From NCBI RefSeq assembly GCF_004000765.1, contig NZ_BILW01000042.1, forward strand, positions 1 through 54,754: DNA of 54,754 bases. Reading direction: 5' to 3'. The position numbers and the translations under genes are program-made. Of this stretch, positions 33,908 to 42,289 are shown one piece after another. Position 1 is the stretch's first letter. Every line of letters starts with the position of its first letter. This stretch comes from Paenibacillus chondroitinus NBRC 15376. GTDB lineage: Bacteria; Bacillota; Bacilli; Paenibacillales; NBRC-103111. The notes under the pieces are model-generated. The model was not told where the DNA came from. It saw only the letters and a list, made by a program, of their open reading frames with translations, and did no database searches.

Positions 33908-34411
33908 ATGCTTATTTTCACACAAAAGGGGAGCTCAGCCTTGGTCCTGGTTTATTTCCTTGTTTTAACTTGGTATTGCCTGCATGTGTTAGTTACATTG
34001 CCCAAAAAACTGCCGCTCATGGCGAATGTGCTGCTCTACATGCTTTTGTCCATCATTGATATTAATCGCATGGCATTATTCAGTAATAATCTAAGCTTGT
34101 ACCGCTTTAGCACCCAAGTCCCTGAATTTCTTTCCATGATCCTATATCGAGATTTCATCTATTGTTTTACGCTGCTTACTTTTGCCAATGTGTATCTCAC
34201 AGCTTCCAGAGTTCTCACAAGAGTGCTTATTTCCGTCTATACCTTCCTCTTTCTCCTAATGTGTTGCTTCATTCTCAATCGGACAGCTGCCATAATCAGT
34301 CTGACATGGAACACCTATTATGACAGTATAATGCTGTTGATCATAATGTTTGTGACGTATGGCCTAGGCCGTTGGCTGCTGCATTTCACACGGAAGGAGA
34401 AAAAGGCATGA
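33908..34411 (+). CDS. Small polytopic membrane protein
   Basis: I do not recognise this 167-residue protein. It has about five hydrophobic segments, starting at residues 10-30 (ALVLVYFLVLTWYCLHVLV) and including FLFLLMCCFIL and SIMLLIIMFVTYGLG, and a basic C-terminal tail (RKEKKA). AAGGAT lies 9 nt before the ATG at 33908; a TTG one codon earlier is an alternative. Its stop overlaps the next start as ATGA, so the two are translationally coupled and probably work together. Confidence 0.75.
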   Translation: MLIFTQKGSSALVLVYFLVLTWYCLHVLVTLPKKLPLMANVLLYMLLSIIDINRMALFSNNLSLYRFSTQVPEFLSMILYRDFIYCFTLLTFANVYLTASRVLTRVLISVYTFLFLLMCCFILNRTAAIISLTWNTYYDSIMLLIIMFVTYGLGRWLLHFTRKEKKA

Positions 34412-34929
34412 ATGATGATGTCTATTACGACAACCACTTTAATGCGAATGAGTGGTTTGTTATCGCTATGATCGTTCTCGGGCTGCTTGCCGTTGTGATA
34501 TTGCCCAAAAAATTCACCCCTGTACAAACTTTATTCACCTTGCTGATCGGGATTGTATTTGGTCTTATTTTTGATCATACCATTGGACTGCCTCCCTTCG
34601 ATCTCTACGATGTCGGAGATGATTCCAAGTACCATTGCTTCGATATCTTTTCCTATGCCATGTACGCTCCATTTGGCTACCTCTTCATTTATCTATACAA
34701 ATGGCTGGGTCTAAAAGGTTATTACATCATTCCTTACATAATAATCTGGTCACTCCTGAGTGTAGGCATTGAATGGCTGAGCTCGTTGCTTGGCGTCTTT
34801 CATTATAAAAATGGGTACCGGCTCATGTTCTCCTTCCCTATTTACCTGTTTCTGCAGTCGATTCATTACCTGCTGTTTCAGACACTGCTCGTGAACAAAA
34901 GCTGCGTAAACGGAAATAAAAATGCCTAA
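34408..34929 (+). CDS. CBO0543-like membrane protein (probable)
   Basis: The 173-residue protein has five or so membrane segments and a conserved-looking core, DHTIGLPPFDLYDVGDDSKY, followed by MYAPFGYLFIYLYKW. This pattern fits the uncharacterised CBO0543 family of Bacillales and clostridial membrane proteins, an assignment made from memory of the motif. The start overlaps the preceding stop, and AAGGAG lies 9 nt upstream within that gene. No function is known. Confidence 0.7.
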   Translation: MNDDVYYDNHFNANEWFVIAMIVLGLLAVVILPKKFTPVQTLFTLLIGIVFGLIFDHTIGLPPFDLYDVGDDSKYHCFDIFSYAMYAPFGYLFIYLYKWLGLKGYYIIPYIIIWSLLSVGIEWLSSLLGVFHYKNGYRLMFSFPIYLFLQSIHYLLFQTLLVNKSCVNGNKNA

Positions 34930-34936
34930 AAAAACA

Positions 34937-34978
34937 AAAGGTCCCCTTCCACTCACATCGAGCTGGATGGGGATCTTT
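34937..34978. terminator. Bidirectional terminator
   Basis: AAAGGTCCCCTTCCA pairs with TGGATGGGGATCTTT with two mismatches. It lies between two converging operons. Confidence 0.85.
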
Positions 34979-34986
34979 CTTAATTT

Positions 34987-35448
34987 TTATGCGTTTTCCT
35001 TCACAGCAAAATGTTTCTGAATCAATGAAATTTGACCGGCATGGATACCTGTGTGATACATCAAGCGCCCCACCGCTTCCAAAGGCGTCGATGTCCCAAT
35101 AGCCGTCTCAACGGGGATATGCCATTTTTCCTCCGGTAATTCACGCATAGCTTCAATTAAGTAAGCGTTGGACGCGGCCAGAAGGTCGATCAATTCCTCC
35201 TTGTTCGCAAAGACGGCTTTACTGGCGGAAGGACCTCCGCTGGTTTGCAGCTTAAGCCCCTCTGGAAAGCTTCGACCAAAAAACCAGTTGGCGAACATAT
35301 ATTCCACTTCCGCATTATGTCGAAGCATATAGCCAATCGAAGCAGAACCCAATTCAAGGGTCAGGTCGGCCTCCGGCAACTTTCTCATTGAGGCGTGGAA
35401 ACGGTCTTGAATCGCGTTCCAAATCGGTAATACGGTTGCAAAACTCAT
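34987..35448 (-). CDS. DinB-family protein, second copy
   Basis: The 153-residue protein has the DinB helical-bundle pattern, with putative metal ligands in LRHNAEVEYMFANW and MYHTGIHAGQISLIQKH. It differs considerably from the DinB protein at 17.1 kb, so this is not a recent duplicate. AAGGGAG lies about 10 nt before the ATG at 35448. It starts 28 bp after hugZ on the same strand and should share the Fur-controlled promoter. Confidence 0.8.
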   Translation of the reverse strand: MSFATVLPIWNAIQDRFHASMRKLPEADLTLELGSASIGYMLRHNAEVEYMFANWFFGRSFPEGLKLQTSGGPSASKAVFANKEELIDLLAASNAYLIEAMRELPEEKWHIPVETAIGTSTPLEAVGRLMYHTGIHAGQISLIQKHFAVKENA

Positions 35449-35476
35449 AGTGATTACACTCCCTTTTCCGAATAAA

Positions 35477-35986
35477 TTATGAGGACTTTGGTTGCTGGTG
35501 GCCATCTCTTGCTACATGATCAAATTGTTCCGCTGTTAAGTTGATATCATAGGCTTGACCAAAGCCTGCCACATACCGGCCCTGCAGAGTTGTCAGTTCA
35601 AACAGCGAGAAGTCCAGCGTCTTCAGCATATTGATCGTCGGCTTGCCGAATACTTCTCCGAAGAGTTCAAAAATATCTTCATGCCCCTCGTTGCCGATGT
35701 TTACGGCTTGGCATACAAAGCGCGCCCGTTGTCTGGCGAACAAATTCTCAGTGGAAGTTTCATCTTCAATCAGCATGACATCCACGGAGGGATTGGACTC
35801 CATATAGCGGTAATGGTTGGCAATCCGGCTGAGGTAGATATACAACTTGCCATCTTTTTTAACAAAAGGGGCATACGAAATAAAAGGCTTGCCCTGCTCA
35901 TCGACTGTGCTCAACATCAGGGATTTCAGGCTGTCCGTAAATTTTAAATACTGAAGTTTCATACTTTCTTTGTCCAATTGTTTCAT
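35477..35986 (-). CDS. hugZ: HugZ-family heme utilisation protein
   Basis: The 169-residue protein has the split beta-barrel flavin-reductase/pyridoxamine oxidase-like fold of HugZ/HutZ proteins. These bind heme and release or store its iron. Characteristic segments are LKSLMLSTVDEQGKPFISYAPFVKKDGKLYIYLS, SVDVMLIEDE and LDFSLFELTTLQGRYVAGFGQAY. GGAGG lies 8 nt before the ATG. The promoter is covered by two Fur boxes (36076-36121), which independently supports an iron-related role. Pyridoxamine-phosphate oxidase activity is a less likely alternative. Confidence 0.85.
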   Translation of the reverse strand: MKQLDKESMKLQYLKFTDSLKSLMLSTVDEQGKPFISYAPFVKKDGKLYIYLSRIANHYRYMESNPSVDVMLIEDETSTENLFARQRARFVCQAVNIGNEGHEDIFELFGEVFGKPTINMLKTLDFSLFELTTLQGRYVAGFGQAYDINLTAEQFDHVARDGHQQPKSS

Positions 35987-36073
35987 AGGGAGTTCCTCCG
36001 CATTTCTTTAAGTTATGTACGATAAAGCTTACTTTCATTGAGGCGGTTTCACTTCATGTTCCCCACCCAATTA

Positions 36074-36123
36074 TTGATAATGGTTTTCATTATCATTATA
36101 TTGATAATGAGAACCATTATCAA
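36074..36123. promoter_or_regulatory. Mirror-image Fur boxes over back-to-back promoters
   Basis: Two 19-bp Fur boxes, GATAATGGTTTTCATTATC (36076-36094) and GATAATGAGAACCATTATC (36103-36121), match the consensus closely. The minus-strand promoter is TTGATA (36118-36123), 17 bp, TATAAT (36095-36100), toward hugZ. The plus-strand promoter is TTGATA (36074-36079), 17 bp, TATATT (36097-36102), toward the GGDEF-EAL gene. The whole block is a near-perfect inverted repeat, so one Fur-bound site could silence both directions when iron is plentiful. Confidence 0.85.
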
Positions 36124-36288
36124 TAGAGAAATGAACTTTTGGTCAATTTATTATTTATCGACGTAATTCGCCCGGATTTCTGGCAAAGGTTTACAAATAT
36201 CTTGTTTTAATTTACAATTTTCAACAGGAACATTACTTATTCGACACAAACCTACAGAAGACAAATTTTGATAGGGGCCTTTATACAA

Positions 36289-38142
36289 ATGGATCTTTTA
36301 ATAAGCGAGAATCGCAGTCAAAGAAATCTGATTGCCTTGCGATTATTGCTGCTAAATTTCACGATTATCATCCTTGTCATCACTTTTGCTTACATGAGGC
36401 TTGGGTTAACTGCTCCCCATTATTTGTGTATGGCTGCCGCCAATGTCTTGACCCTTATTACCTATGTCATCTTTTATTCCTATCACAAGGATTCCGGTTG
36501 GATCGGCTATATCCCTATTGGGGGACAATTTCTCAACACAATGCTTCTCATGATGTTTGTGCCTGCCGTAACGAATACATTTAGCAGTATCTACATCGTT
36601 GTTATAGCCGCCGTTTTTATGCGCAGACAAGTGATGTTTGTCGCCATTTCACTTGTCTTGGCAGCGGATGCCTATTTCTTCTTTTTTGTAGAAGCCAAAA
36701 GCTTCGTGCTGTCGTCTCAAATCCTTACGGGCATTCTTACATGGTCATTGCTCATTATTATCAGCTTGCTCCTGGTTTCCAGCAATAACAGAAAGCTCAT
36801 GGAACGCTTCTTCACGCTTCAGAAAGATACGCTGGATAAAGCCGAGCAGATCAAACATATGGCTTCCACCGATCGATTAACGCTACTTCCAAACCGGTTC
36901 TCCGCTTATGAATTTTTAGAACAGGCGATTCAGCAAGCAAGTGCTGTTAATGGCCGAGTTTGTGGGATCTGGGTGAATATTGATAACTTCCAAATGATTA
37001 ATGATTCTGTGGGGTATGCCACAGGCGATCAATACTTGCGTTTTTTTGCCCGTAAAATGGTACATATGTTCACTCCTGGCATGCATGTTTCGAGATCAGG
37101 AGGGGATGAGTTTAACCTCATTATGGATGTAGGCGACAATGATACGGATTTCATAAATACAGTTCATGCCATTTGGAAAGCTTGCCAATCCCCTTTTCAA
37201 GTTGCCGGCGTTTCCTTCCCGCTCAAAGTGAGTATGGGAGTCGCCCTGTATCCGGATCATGGGCAAACGGCCGAGCAGCTGCTCAAATGTGCCGATGTCG
37301 CTATGCGTAAGGCCAAAGCCGACGGGAAGCATCAGTTCCGTATTTTTGATGAAACGATGCGATTAGATCAGCTTTACAAGCGGAAGCTGGAAGATGCGCT
37401 GCAGGGCGCATTGGCACAGAATCAGTTTACGCTGCACTTTCAGAAGCAAATTCATGTGCCCAGCGGAGAGGTCAAAGGGTATGAGGCTCTACTGCGTTGG
37501 CAGCAGCCTGATGGGGTGTACATTCCCCCTAGCGAATGGATTCAGCTGGCTGAAGAGACCGGGCTCATTGTGCCGATCGGCTACTGGGTACTGCAAACGG
37601 CTTGTCATACAGCTAGGAAGTGGCAGATTGCCTCGCAGATGTCTTTTACCATATCCGTCAATATCTCTGCGCTTCAATTAATGCAGTATGATTTTGCGGA
37701 TCAGGTTCTAGCCATATTGGAGGAGACTGGACTGGACCCCCGCCACCTTGTGCTGGAACTTACAGAGACTCTGCTTATTCAATCCCTCGAAACATCGACC
37801 ACCCACCTCAACCTCCTTAGGGATAAAGGGGTGCGCATCGCGCTCGACGACTTCGGCAAAGGCTTCTCTTCCCTTAGTTATATTAAGCAATTGCCTGCTG
37901 ACATTATCAAAATTGATAAGTCCTTCATTGATCATATTGATGATTCAACCGTAGATCGGGTAATTATGGAGTCGATTATCTCCCTCGTTCAGCGAATTGA
38001 TAAAGAGGTAGTTGCCGAGGGTGTAGAGAAGCAAGAGCAGCTGCTCATTCTGCAAGCGGTCGGCTGTGATTATGTACAGGGGTACTATTTCAGCAAACCG
38101 CTTCCTGAGCATCAAGCTTTTCATGCACTTGTTCAAGTTTAA
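36289..38142 (+). CDS. Membrane-bound GGDEF-EAL cyclic di-GMP enzyme
   Basis: The 617-residue protein begins with five or six membrane helices (about residues 18-165). A GGDEF domain with intact SGGDEF and an EAL domain with GYEALLRWQ follow. EAL active-site residues also look intact: ELTET, ALDDFG, IKIDKSF, EGVE and QGYYFSKP. A phosphodiesterase is therefore plausible. The inhibitory RxxD site and some GGDEF substrate residues are not obvious, so synthase activity is uncertain. AGGGG is 11 nt before the ATG at 36289; a TTG at 36268 is an alternative. It diverges from hugZ across mirrored Fur boxes. Confidence 0.92.
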   Translation: MDLLISENRSQRNLIALRLLLLNFTIIILVITFAYMRLGLTAPHYLCMAAANVLTLITYVIFYSYHKDSGWIGYIPIGGQFLNTMLLMMFVPAVTNTFSSIYIVVIAAVFMRRQVMFVAISLVLAADAYFFFFVEAKSFVLSSQILTGILTWSLLIIISLLLVSSNNRKLMERFFTLQKDTLDKAEQIKHMASTDRLTLLPNRFSAYEFLEQAIQQASAVNGRVCGIWVNIDNFQMINDSVGYATGDQYLRFFARKMVHMFTPGMHVSRSGGDEFNLIMDVGDNDTDFINTVHAIWKACQSPFQVAGVSFPLKVSMGVALYPDHGQTAEQLLKCADVAMRKAKADGKHQFRIFDETMRLDQLYKRKLEDALQGALAQNQFTLHFQKQIHVPSGEVKGYEALLRWQQPDGVYIPPSEWIQLAEETGLIVPIGYWVLQTACHTARKWQIASQMSFTISVNISALQLMQYDFADQVLAILEETGLDPRHLVLELTETLLIQSLETSTTHLNLLRDKGVRIALDDFGKGFSSLSYIKQLPADIIKIDKSFIDHIDDSTVDRVIMESIISLVQRIDKEVVAEGVEKQEQLLILQAVGCDYVQGYYFSKPLPEHQAFHALVQV

Positions 38143-38146
38143 CGAC

Positions 38147-38180
38147 AAAAAACCGCTCCCAAGTCGGGGGCGGTTTTTTT
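38147..38180. terminator. Terminator between the GGDEF-EAL gene and cysK
   Basis: AAAAAACCGCTCCC pairs with GGGGGCGGTTTTTTT around a 5-nt loop. It serves the GGDEF-EAL gene and possibly cysK. Confidence 0.9.
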
Positions 38181-38199
38181 GTGTGAAGTAACATCTCCC

Positions 38200-39132
38200 T
38201 CATTCGTCAAAGAGTGCCGTAGATAAATACCGCTCTCCGGTATCCGGGAGGATGACCACGATGGTCTTGCCTCTATTTTCCGACCTTTTGGCGATTTCCG
38301 TCGCCGCATAAGCAGCTGCCCCGGATGAGATGCCGACCAGCAGACCCTCGGTCTTCGCCAGCGCGCGAGCCGTGGCGAAAGCATCCTCGTCGGATACGCT
38401 GAAGACTTCATCGACGAGGGAGGCGTCGTAATTATCCGGCACGAAACCGGCGCCGATGCCTTGAATCTGGTGCGCGCCACGCTGGCCGCCCAGCAGGACC
38501 GGTGAATTGGCCGGTTCTACGGCGATGACTTGCACGGATGGGTTCCTTTTTTTCAAAACATCCCCCACGCCCGTTATCGTCCCACCCGAACCTACGCCTG
38601 CAATAAAAATATCGACATTCCCGTCTGTATCCCGCCAAATCTCCTCTGCCGTCGTCTTCCTGTGTACCTCAGGATTAGCTGGATTGCTGAATTGCTGCGG
38701 AATGAAAGCATTTGGCAGCTTCGCTGCGAGCTCCTCTGCTTTCTTCATCGCTCCCATCATTCCTTCTGAAGCAGGCGTAAGCACCACTTCCGCACCCAGC
38801 GCTTTCAGTAATTTCGTGCGTTCCATACTGAACGATTCTGGAATCGTAATGATTAAGCGGTATCCTAATGCCGCTGCTGCGAACGCAAGGCCTATCCCTG
38901 TGTTCCCGCTGGTTGGCTCTATAATAACGGTATCCGGTTTGATTTGGCCGGATTTCTCGGCTTCTTTGATCATGGCGAAACCAATACGATCTTTGACACT
39001 TCCGGCCGGATTAAAATACTCCAACTTCGCCATGATCTTGGCTTCAAGAGCCTGCCGTTTATTGTAATTCCAGAGCTCTAACAGCGGTGTGTTGCCGATT
39101 AGCTCTGTCAAATTATTGTATATGGTCGCCAT
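38200..39132 (-). CDS. cysK: Cysteine synthase A
   Basis: CysK makes cysteine from O-acetylserine and sulfide with pyridoxal phosphate. The 310-residue protein has the PLP lysine in NPAGSVKDRIG (Lys47), the substrate loop EPTSGNTGIGLA and the phosphate-binding VGSGGTITGVG. GAGGTC lies 8 nt before the ATG. It is monocistronic. A strong hairpin upstream on the other strand suggests a separate transcript toward the next gene. Confidence 0.95.
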   Translation of the reverse strand: MATIYNNLTELIGNTPLLELWNYNKRQALEAKIMAKLEYFNPAGSVKDRIGFAMIKEAEKSGQIKPDTVIIEPTSGNTGIGLAFAAAALGYRLIITIPESFSMERTKLLKALGAEVVLTPASEGMMGAMKKAEELAAKLPNAFIPQQFSNPANPEVHRKTTAEEIWRDTDGNVDIFIAGVGSGGTITGVGDVLKKRNPSVQVIAVEPANSPVLLGGQRGAHQIQGIGAGFVPDNYDASLVDEVFSVSDEDAFATARALAKTEGLLVGISSGAAAYAATEIAKRSENRGKTIVVILPDTGERYLSTALFDE

Positions 39133-39300
39133 CTCGTATGACCTCGCCTTCTATATTTATTAAACCCATGAACTTACTCGGATAATAAAAGATAAGAAAA
39201 GTATAGCTTGGAAATGGCGAAAAATGAAATCAGTAATGTTGATAAGGGAGTGCGGTATTTTCTTATATATGAGACTTTGGTATACTGATTCAGACGAAGA

Positions 39301-39340
39301 ACGTCCTTTTGCCTCGCGGCACAAGGGCGTTTTTTTATTT
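39301..39340 (+). terminator. Strong terminator-like hairpin in the leader of the nuclease-like gene
   Basis: ACG-CCTT-TGCC pairs with GGCA-AAGG-CGT around a TCGC loop and is followed by seven T, then ATTTTATTT. It lies about 15 nt before the ribosome binding site of the gene at 39370 and downstream of AT-rich promoter-like sequence (39239-39286). It is either an attenuator or the 3' end of a small RNA. Confidence 0.8.
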
Positions 39341-39369
39341 TATTTGCAGCACTGAGGAGGTTGGGAGTA

Positions 39370-40032
39370 TTGGATTTCGAAAGATTACATGCTTCATTTT
39401 TTGAGAAACACGCAGCTTTACGGAGCGGCGAACGAAAGGGGCGGTTAGTGAGGGGACATGCGTATGCAGAGAAGCTTTTTCTGCAGCAGGTTTGGATGCC
39501 GTTGTTCGGAAATTTCGACAACTTGCACCCGGAGTATGAAATCTATGATTGGAACCGTAAATCTCAGTTTCTCGATTTTGCGTACATGACACCTTTTGGG
39601 AAGTTCGGTATTGAATGTGACGGCTTTCAGAACCATGTCAAAGAGATGGATCGCGAGAAGTTCAGCTATGCGCTGAATCGCGACACTTTCCTGACTGCTT
39701 TGGGCTGGAAAATGATGCACTTCTCCTTCGACGACATCCAGAGCCGCCCCGAGATCTGTCGGATGCTTCTACAGATGGTAGTCGGGCCTTGCACGCTCCG
39801 AAACGACGCCGCTGCTCCAGTACCTGTCATGGAGAAAGAAGTGTTGCGGCTGGCTTGGATGCTCGGTCGGGCGATACGCCCACAGGACGTTATTCAGCTA
39901 TTTGACGTTGATTTCCGCACTGCTCGCAAGTGGCTGCGTGGCTTGGTCGAGAAGGGATGCTTGTCACCCATGACTACGGGGAATAGCGTCCGATCCTACG
40001 AGGTGAAGGAGGGATCTTGGGAGCATCTGTGA
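39370..40032 (+). CDS. Vsr/DUF559-like nuclease-fold protein with C-terminal HTH-like domain
   Basis: The 220-residue protein has a core resembling PD-(D/E)xK endonucleases of the Vsr/DUF559 type. FLDFAYMTPFGKFGIECDGFQNH gives an Asp, then Glu-Cys-Asp, and the helix DREKFSYALNRDTFLTALGWKMMHFSFDDI is typical. The last 60 residues (IRPQDVIQLFDVDFRTARKWLRGLVEKGCL) look like a winged helix-turn-helix. The TTG at 39370, 9 nt after GAGGAGG, is preferred over the TTG at 39361, which abuts that site. No methyltransferase partner is adjacent, so a classic restriction role is unlikely. Confidence 0.7.
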   Translation: MDFERLHASFFEKHAALRSGERKGRLVRGHAYAEKLFLQQVWMPLFGNFDNLHPEYEIYDWNRKSQFLDFAYMTPFGKFGIECDGFQNHVKEMDREKFSYALNRDTFLTALGWKMMHFSFDDIQSRPEICRMLLQMVVGPCTLRNDAAAPVPVMEKEVLRLAWMLGRAIRPQDVIQLFDVDFRTARKWLRGLVEKGCLSPMTTGNSVRSYEVKEGSWEHL

Positions 40033-40070
40033 TGTCCGGATGCTCCTATCCCCTTGGAGAGAGGGGGGCA

Positions 40071-40251
40071 TTGGATGAAATCCAATGTAGGGGCTGCTAC
40101 AGAGGTCGAATGAGTGACTTCATTGGATGAAATACAGTGGAGCACCTAATTCGAGGTTAAAAAGGGGGGTTCTAGCTGCTTCCCTTGGAAATCATCCAAT
40201 GGGTTGGCTAATTTCGGGGTAAATATCTGCCTTTTGTTGGATTTCATCCAA
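40071..40251. repeat. F-F-R-R four-motif element D
   Basis: The core is TTGGATGAAATCCAA. Forward copies start at 40071 and 40123 (52 bp apart); reverse copies occupy 40185-40199 and 40237-40251 (52 bp apart). The first copy is a perfect inverted repeat, CATTGGAT-gaa-ATCCAATG. It fills the 330-bp gap before exoA, which holds no gene. Confidence 0.8.
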
Positions 40252-40360
40252 CGGGCGGTGCCTAAATCCCTCTCTCAAACCGCTCACTTAATGTAGCAGT
40301 AGTCAATCTTATGTTACACTGTGATGAGAAATCATCGCGAATGTTAGGAGAAATTGACGA

Positions 40361-41131
40361 ATGAAACTGGTATCGTGGAATGTGAATGGGCTGCGCGCAT
40401 GCGTGAATAAAGGCTTCGTAGATTACGTCAAGGAAACGGACGCCGATATCGTCTGTGTTCAGGAGACGAAGCTGCAAGAGGGACAAATTTCCCTCGAACT
40501 TGGCGAGGATTACAAACAGTACTGGAACTACGCCGTCAAAAAAGGTTACTCCGGCACGGCTGTTTTCACGAAGCTTGAGCCGCTTTCCGTACGCTATGGC
40601 ATGGAAGAGGACGAAGAGCCCGAGGGTCGGATCATCACGCTCGAGTTCGAGGATTTTTATCTGGTGACGGTGTATACCCCGAACGCCAAACGCGATCTTT
40701 CCAGGCTGGACTACCGCCTGGAGTGGGAGGATCGCTTCCGCAGCTATCTCAGCCAGCTGGACGCGAAGAAGCCGGTTATCGCCTGCGGCGATCTGAACGT
40801 CGCTCATCAGGAGATCGACCTCAAGAATGCCAAAGGCAACCACAACAACTCCGGCTTCACTCTAGAAGAGCGCGGGAAAATGACCGAGCTGCTGGAGGCC
40901 GGCTTCATTGACACTTTCCGGCATCTCTACCCTGACCGCACCGACGTCTACAGCTGGTGGTCCAATATGCCCGGCGTGCGGGCGCGAAATGTCGGATGGC
41001 GCATCGACTATTTTATCGCTTCTTCGAGGCTCGGCACCAACATCGTCAGCGCTGACATCGACTGCGCAATTCTGGGCAGCGATCATTGCCCTGTTCGTTT
41101 GGAAGTGGATTTTAACCGGGTGGAAGGCTAG
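40361..41131 (+). CDS. exoA: Exodeoxyribonuclease III / AP endonuclease ExoA
   Basis: ExoA cleaves DNA 5' of abasic sites and has 3'-5' exonuclease activity in base-excision repair. The 256-residue protein has the exonuclease-endonuclease-phosphatase fold with WNVNGLRA, VQETKLQEGQI (metal Glu35), YTPNAKRDLSRLDYR, CGDLNVAH and the terminal GSDHCPV histidine. AGGAG lies 10 nt before the ATG. Its 3' end overlaps the converging GerAB-like gene by 20 bp. Confidence 0.96.
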   Translation: MKLVSWNVNGLRACVNKGFVDYVKETDADIVCVQETKLQEGQISLELGEDYKQYWNYAVKKGYSGTAVFTKLEPLSVRYGMEEDEEPEGRIITLEFEDFYLVTVYTPNAKRDLSRLDYRLEWEDRFRSYLSQLDAKKPVIACGDLNVAHQEIDLKNAKGNHNNSGFTLEERGKMTELLEAGFIDTFRHLYPDRTDVYSWWSNMPGVRARNVGWRIDYFIASSRLGTNIVSADIDCAILGSDHCPVRLEVDFNRVEG

Positions 41132-42119
41132 AACCTTCTCCCGGGGACTGACTTCCTGTATGTTTCAATTTATTTTTACGAATGAAATAAAGACCTATTA
41201 AAAGCAATGGAATTACCATACATATACTGATATCATAATAACCCCAAACCTTGGTTGCAGATTTAAAACTAGCGGTATTCGGTAAAGCGATAAAGATGAA
41301 ACAAAAGCAAATCATGGCGGTTGGAACAGTCAGCATTTTGTAAGTCTTCAGCTTGATGAACTGAGCACCCATATTTACTGTGAAATATTGGCCAAGCACC
41401 AGAATACATTGCGCTACTACAACGTTTAACCCGATACATCCGATAATTGCCCCGATGAAAAAGTTTTTTCTTAGTTTCTTACTCTCTTTAACATGAGGTA
41501 TGAGGATAAGCAAGCAAAAGATTTCCATACACGGCAGAAATGTCGCAGGCAGCGATCCTAGCAGAACAGGCCTCATCCCTTCCTCCAATATGGGTTGAAT
41601 ACGACTTATTTCCATCTGGGGCACTAGCAAGACAATCAAAGTAAACATGATTAACATAATCCATGGGAAAAAGATCTCTGAAGCTCGTATGATAGTCCCT
41701 ATTCCTAACCGAACAGCAAAAATCAACAGCCCGTAAAATAGCAGTTCGAGAACTTCAATCGGAGTATCCGGCAGCACCATACTTGTGAAAAAATCTCCTA
41801 TTTCCCAGGTAACAACTACCACTGTAATAGCGAAGAAAATAAGAAAGCTGATATTCAGAACAGCTCCCAGCCATTTTCCGGCAATGAGCGGCGTATACTG
41901 AATGAGGGATAGTCCCGGATAGAGCCCGCCCAGCACAGCGTATATCCACACGGATATCAAGCCAAACAAAGTGCCCAAGAGCCCCGATATCCATGCATCC
42001 TGATGACTCGCGCCAGCCACGCTTGAAGGCAGTATCAGGATGGAATCGCCAAGGGTGAGCAGAATGACAAGGATTGTGAACTGGCGTATGCCAATGACTC
42101 CTTTGTCCAACTGAAGCAT
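41112..42119 (-). CDS. GerAB-family germination permease, apparently internally shortened
   Basis: The 335-residue protein matches spore germinant-receptor B subunits (APC-like membrane proteins). QFTILVILLTLGDSILILPS and the closing IPLLLIGLYFIRKNK are typical. The family is usually about 365 residues with ten helices. Here the segment between GQYFTVNMGAQF and KLKTYKMLTVPTA seems to lack the usual stretch with one or two helices, so an in-frame internal deletion is likely. No gerAA or gerAC neighbours exist and no clear ribosome binding site precedes the ATG. It may be a decaying orphan. Confidence 0.75.
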   Translation of the reverse strand: MLQLDKGVIGIRQFTILVILLTLGDSILILPSSVAGASHQDAWISGLLGTLFGLISVWIYAVLGGLYPGLSLIQYTPLIAGKWLGAVLNISFLIFFAITVVVVTWEIGDFFTSMVLPDTPIEVLELLFYGLLIFAVRLGIGTIIRASEIFFPWIMLIMFTLIVLLVPQMEISRIQPILEEGMRPVLLGSLPATFLPCMEIFCLLILIPHVKESKKLRKNFFIGAIIGCIGLNVVVAQCILVLGQYFTVNMGAQFIKLKTYKMLTVPTAMICFCFIFIALPNTASFKSATKVWGYYDISICMVIPLLLIGLYFIRKNKLKHTGSQSPGEGSSLPPG

Positions 42120-42247
42120 CGGTTTTGATTAGCAAAAATACAATACTAATAGATTAAGTATTTCCAATGTTTTATAGGATCATACAAGAGATTCATAGAG
42201 TATGATATTGCCTCAGCAAGACTGTGCGCCACATCGTTGTAAAAACC

Positions 42248-42287
42248 AAAAAGCGCTCTCTCACCATCCGGTGGGAGAACGCTTTTT
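42248..42287 (-). terminator. Terminator after the degenerate gene at 42.3 kb
   Basis: AAAAAGCG-TCTC-CACC pairs with GGTG-GAGA-CGCTTTTT with single mismatches. It directly follows the stop of the fragment at 42290. Confidence 0.88.
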
Positions 42288-42289
42288 AG

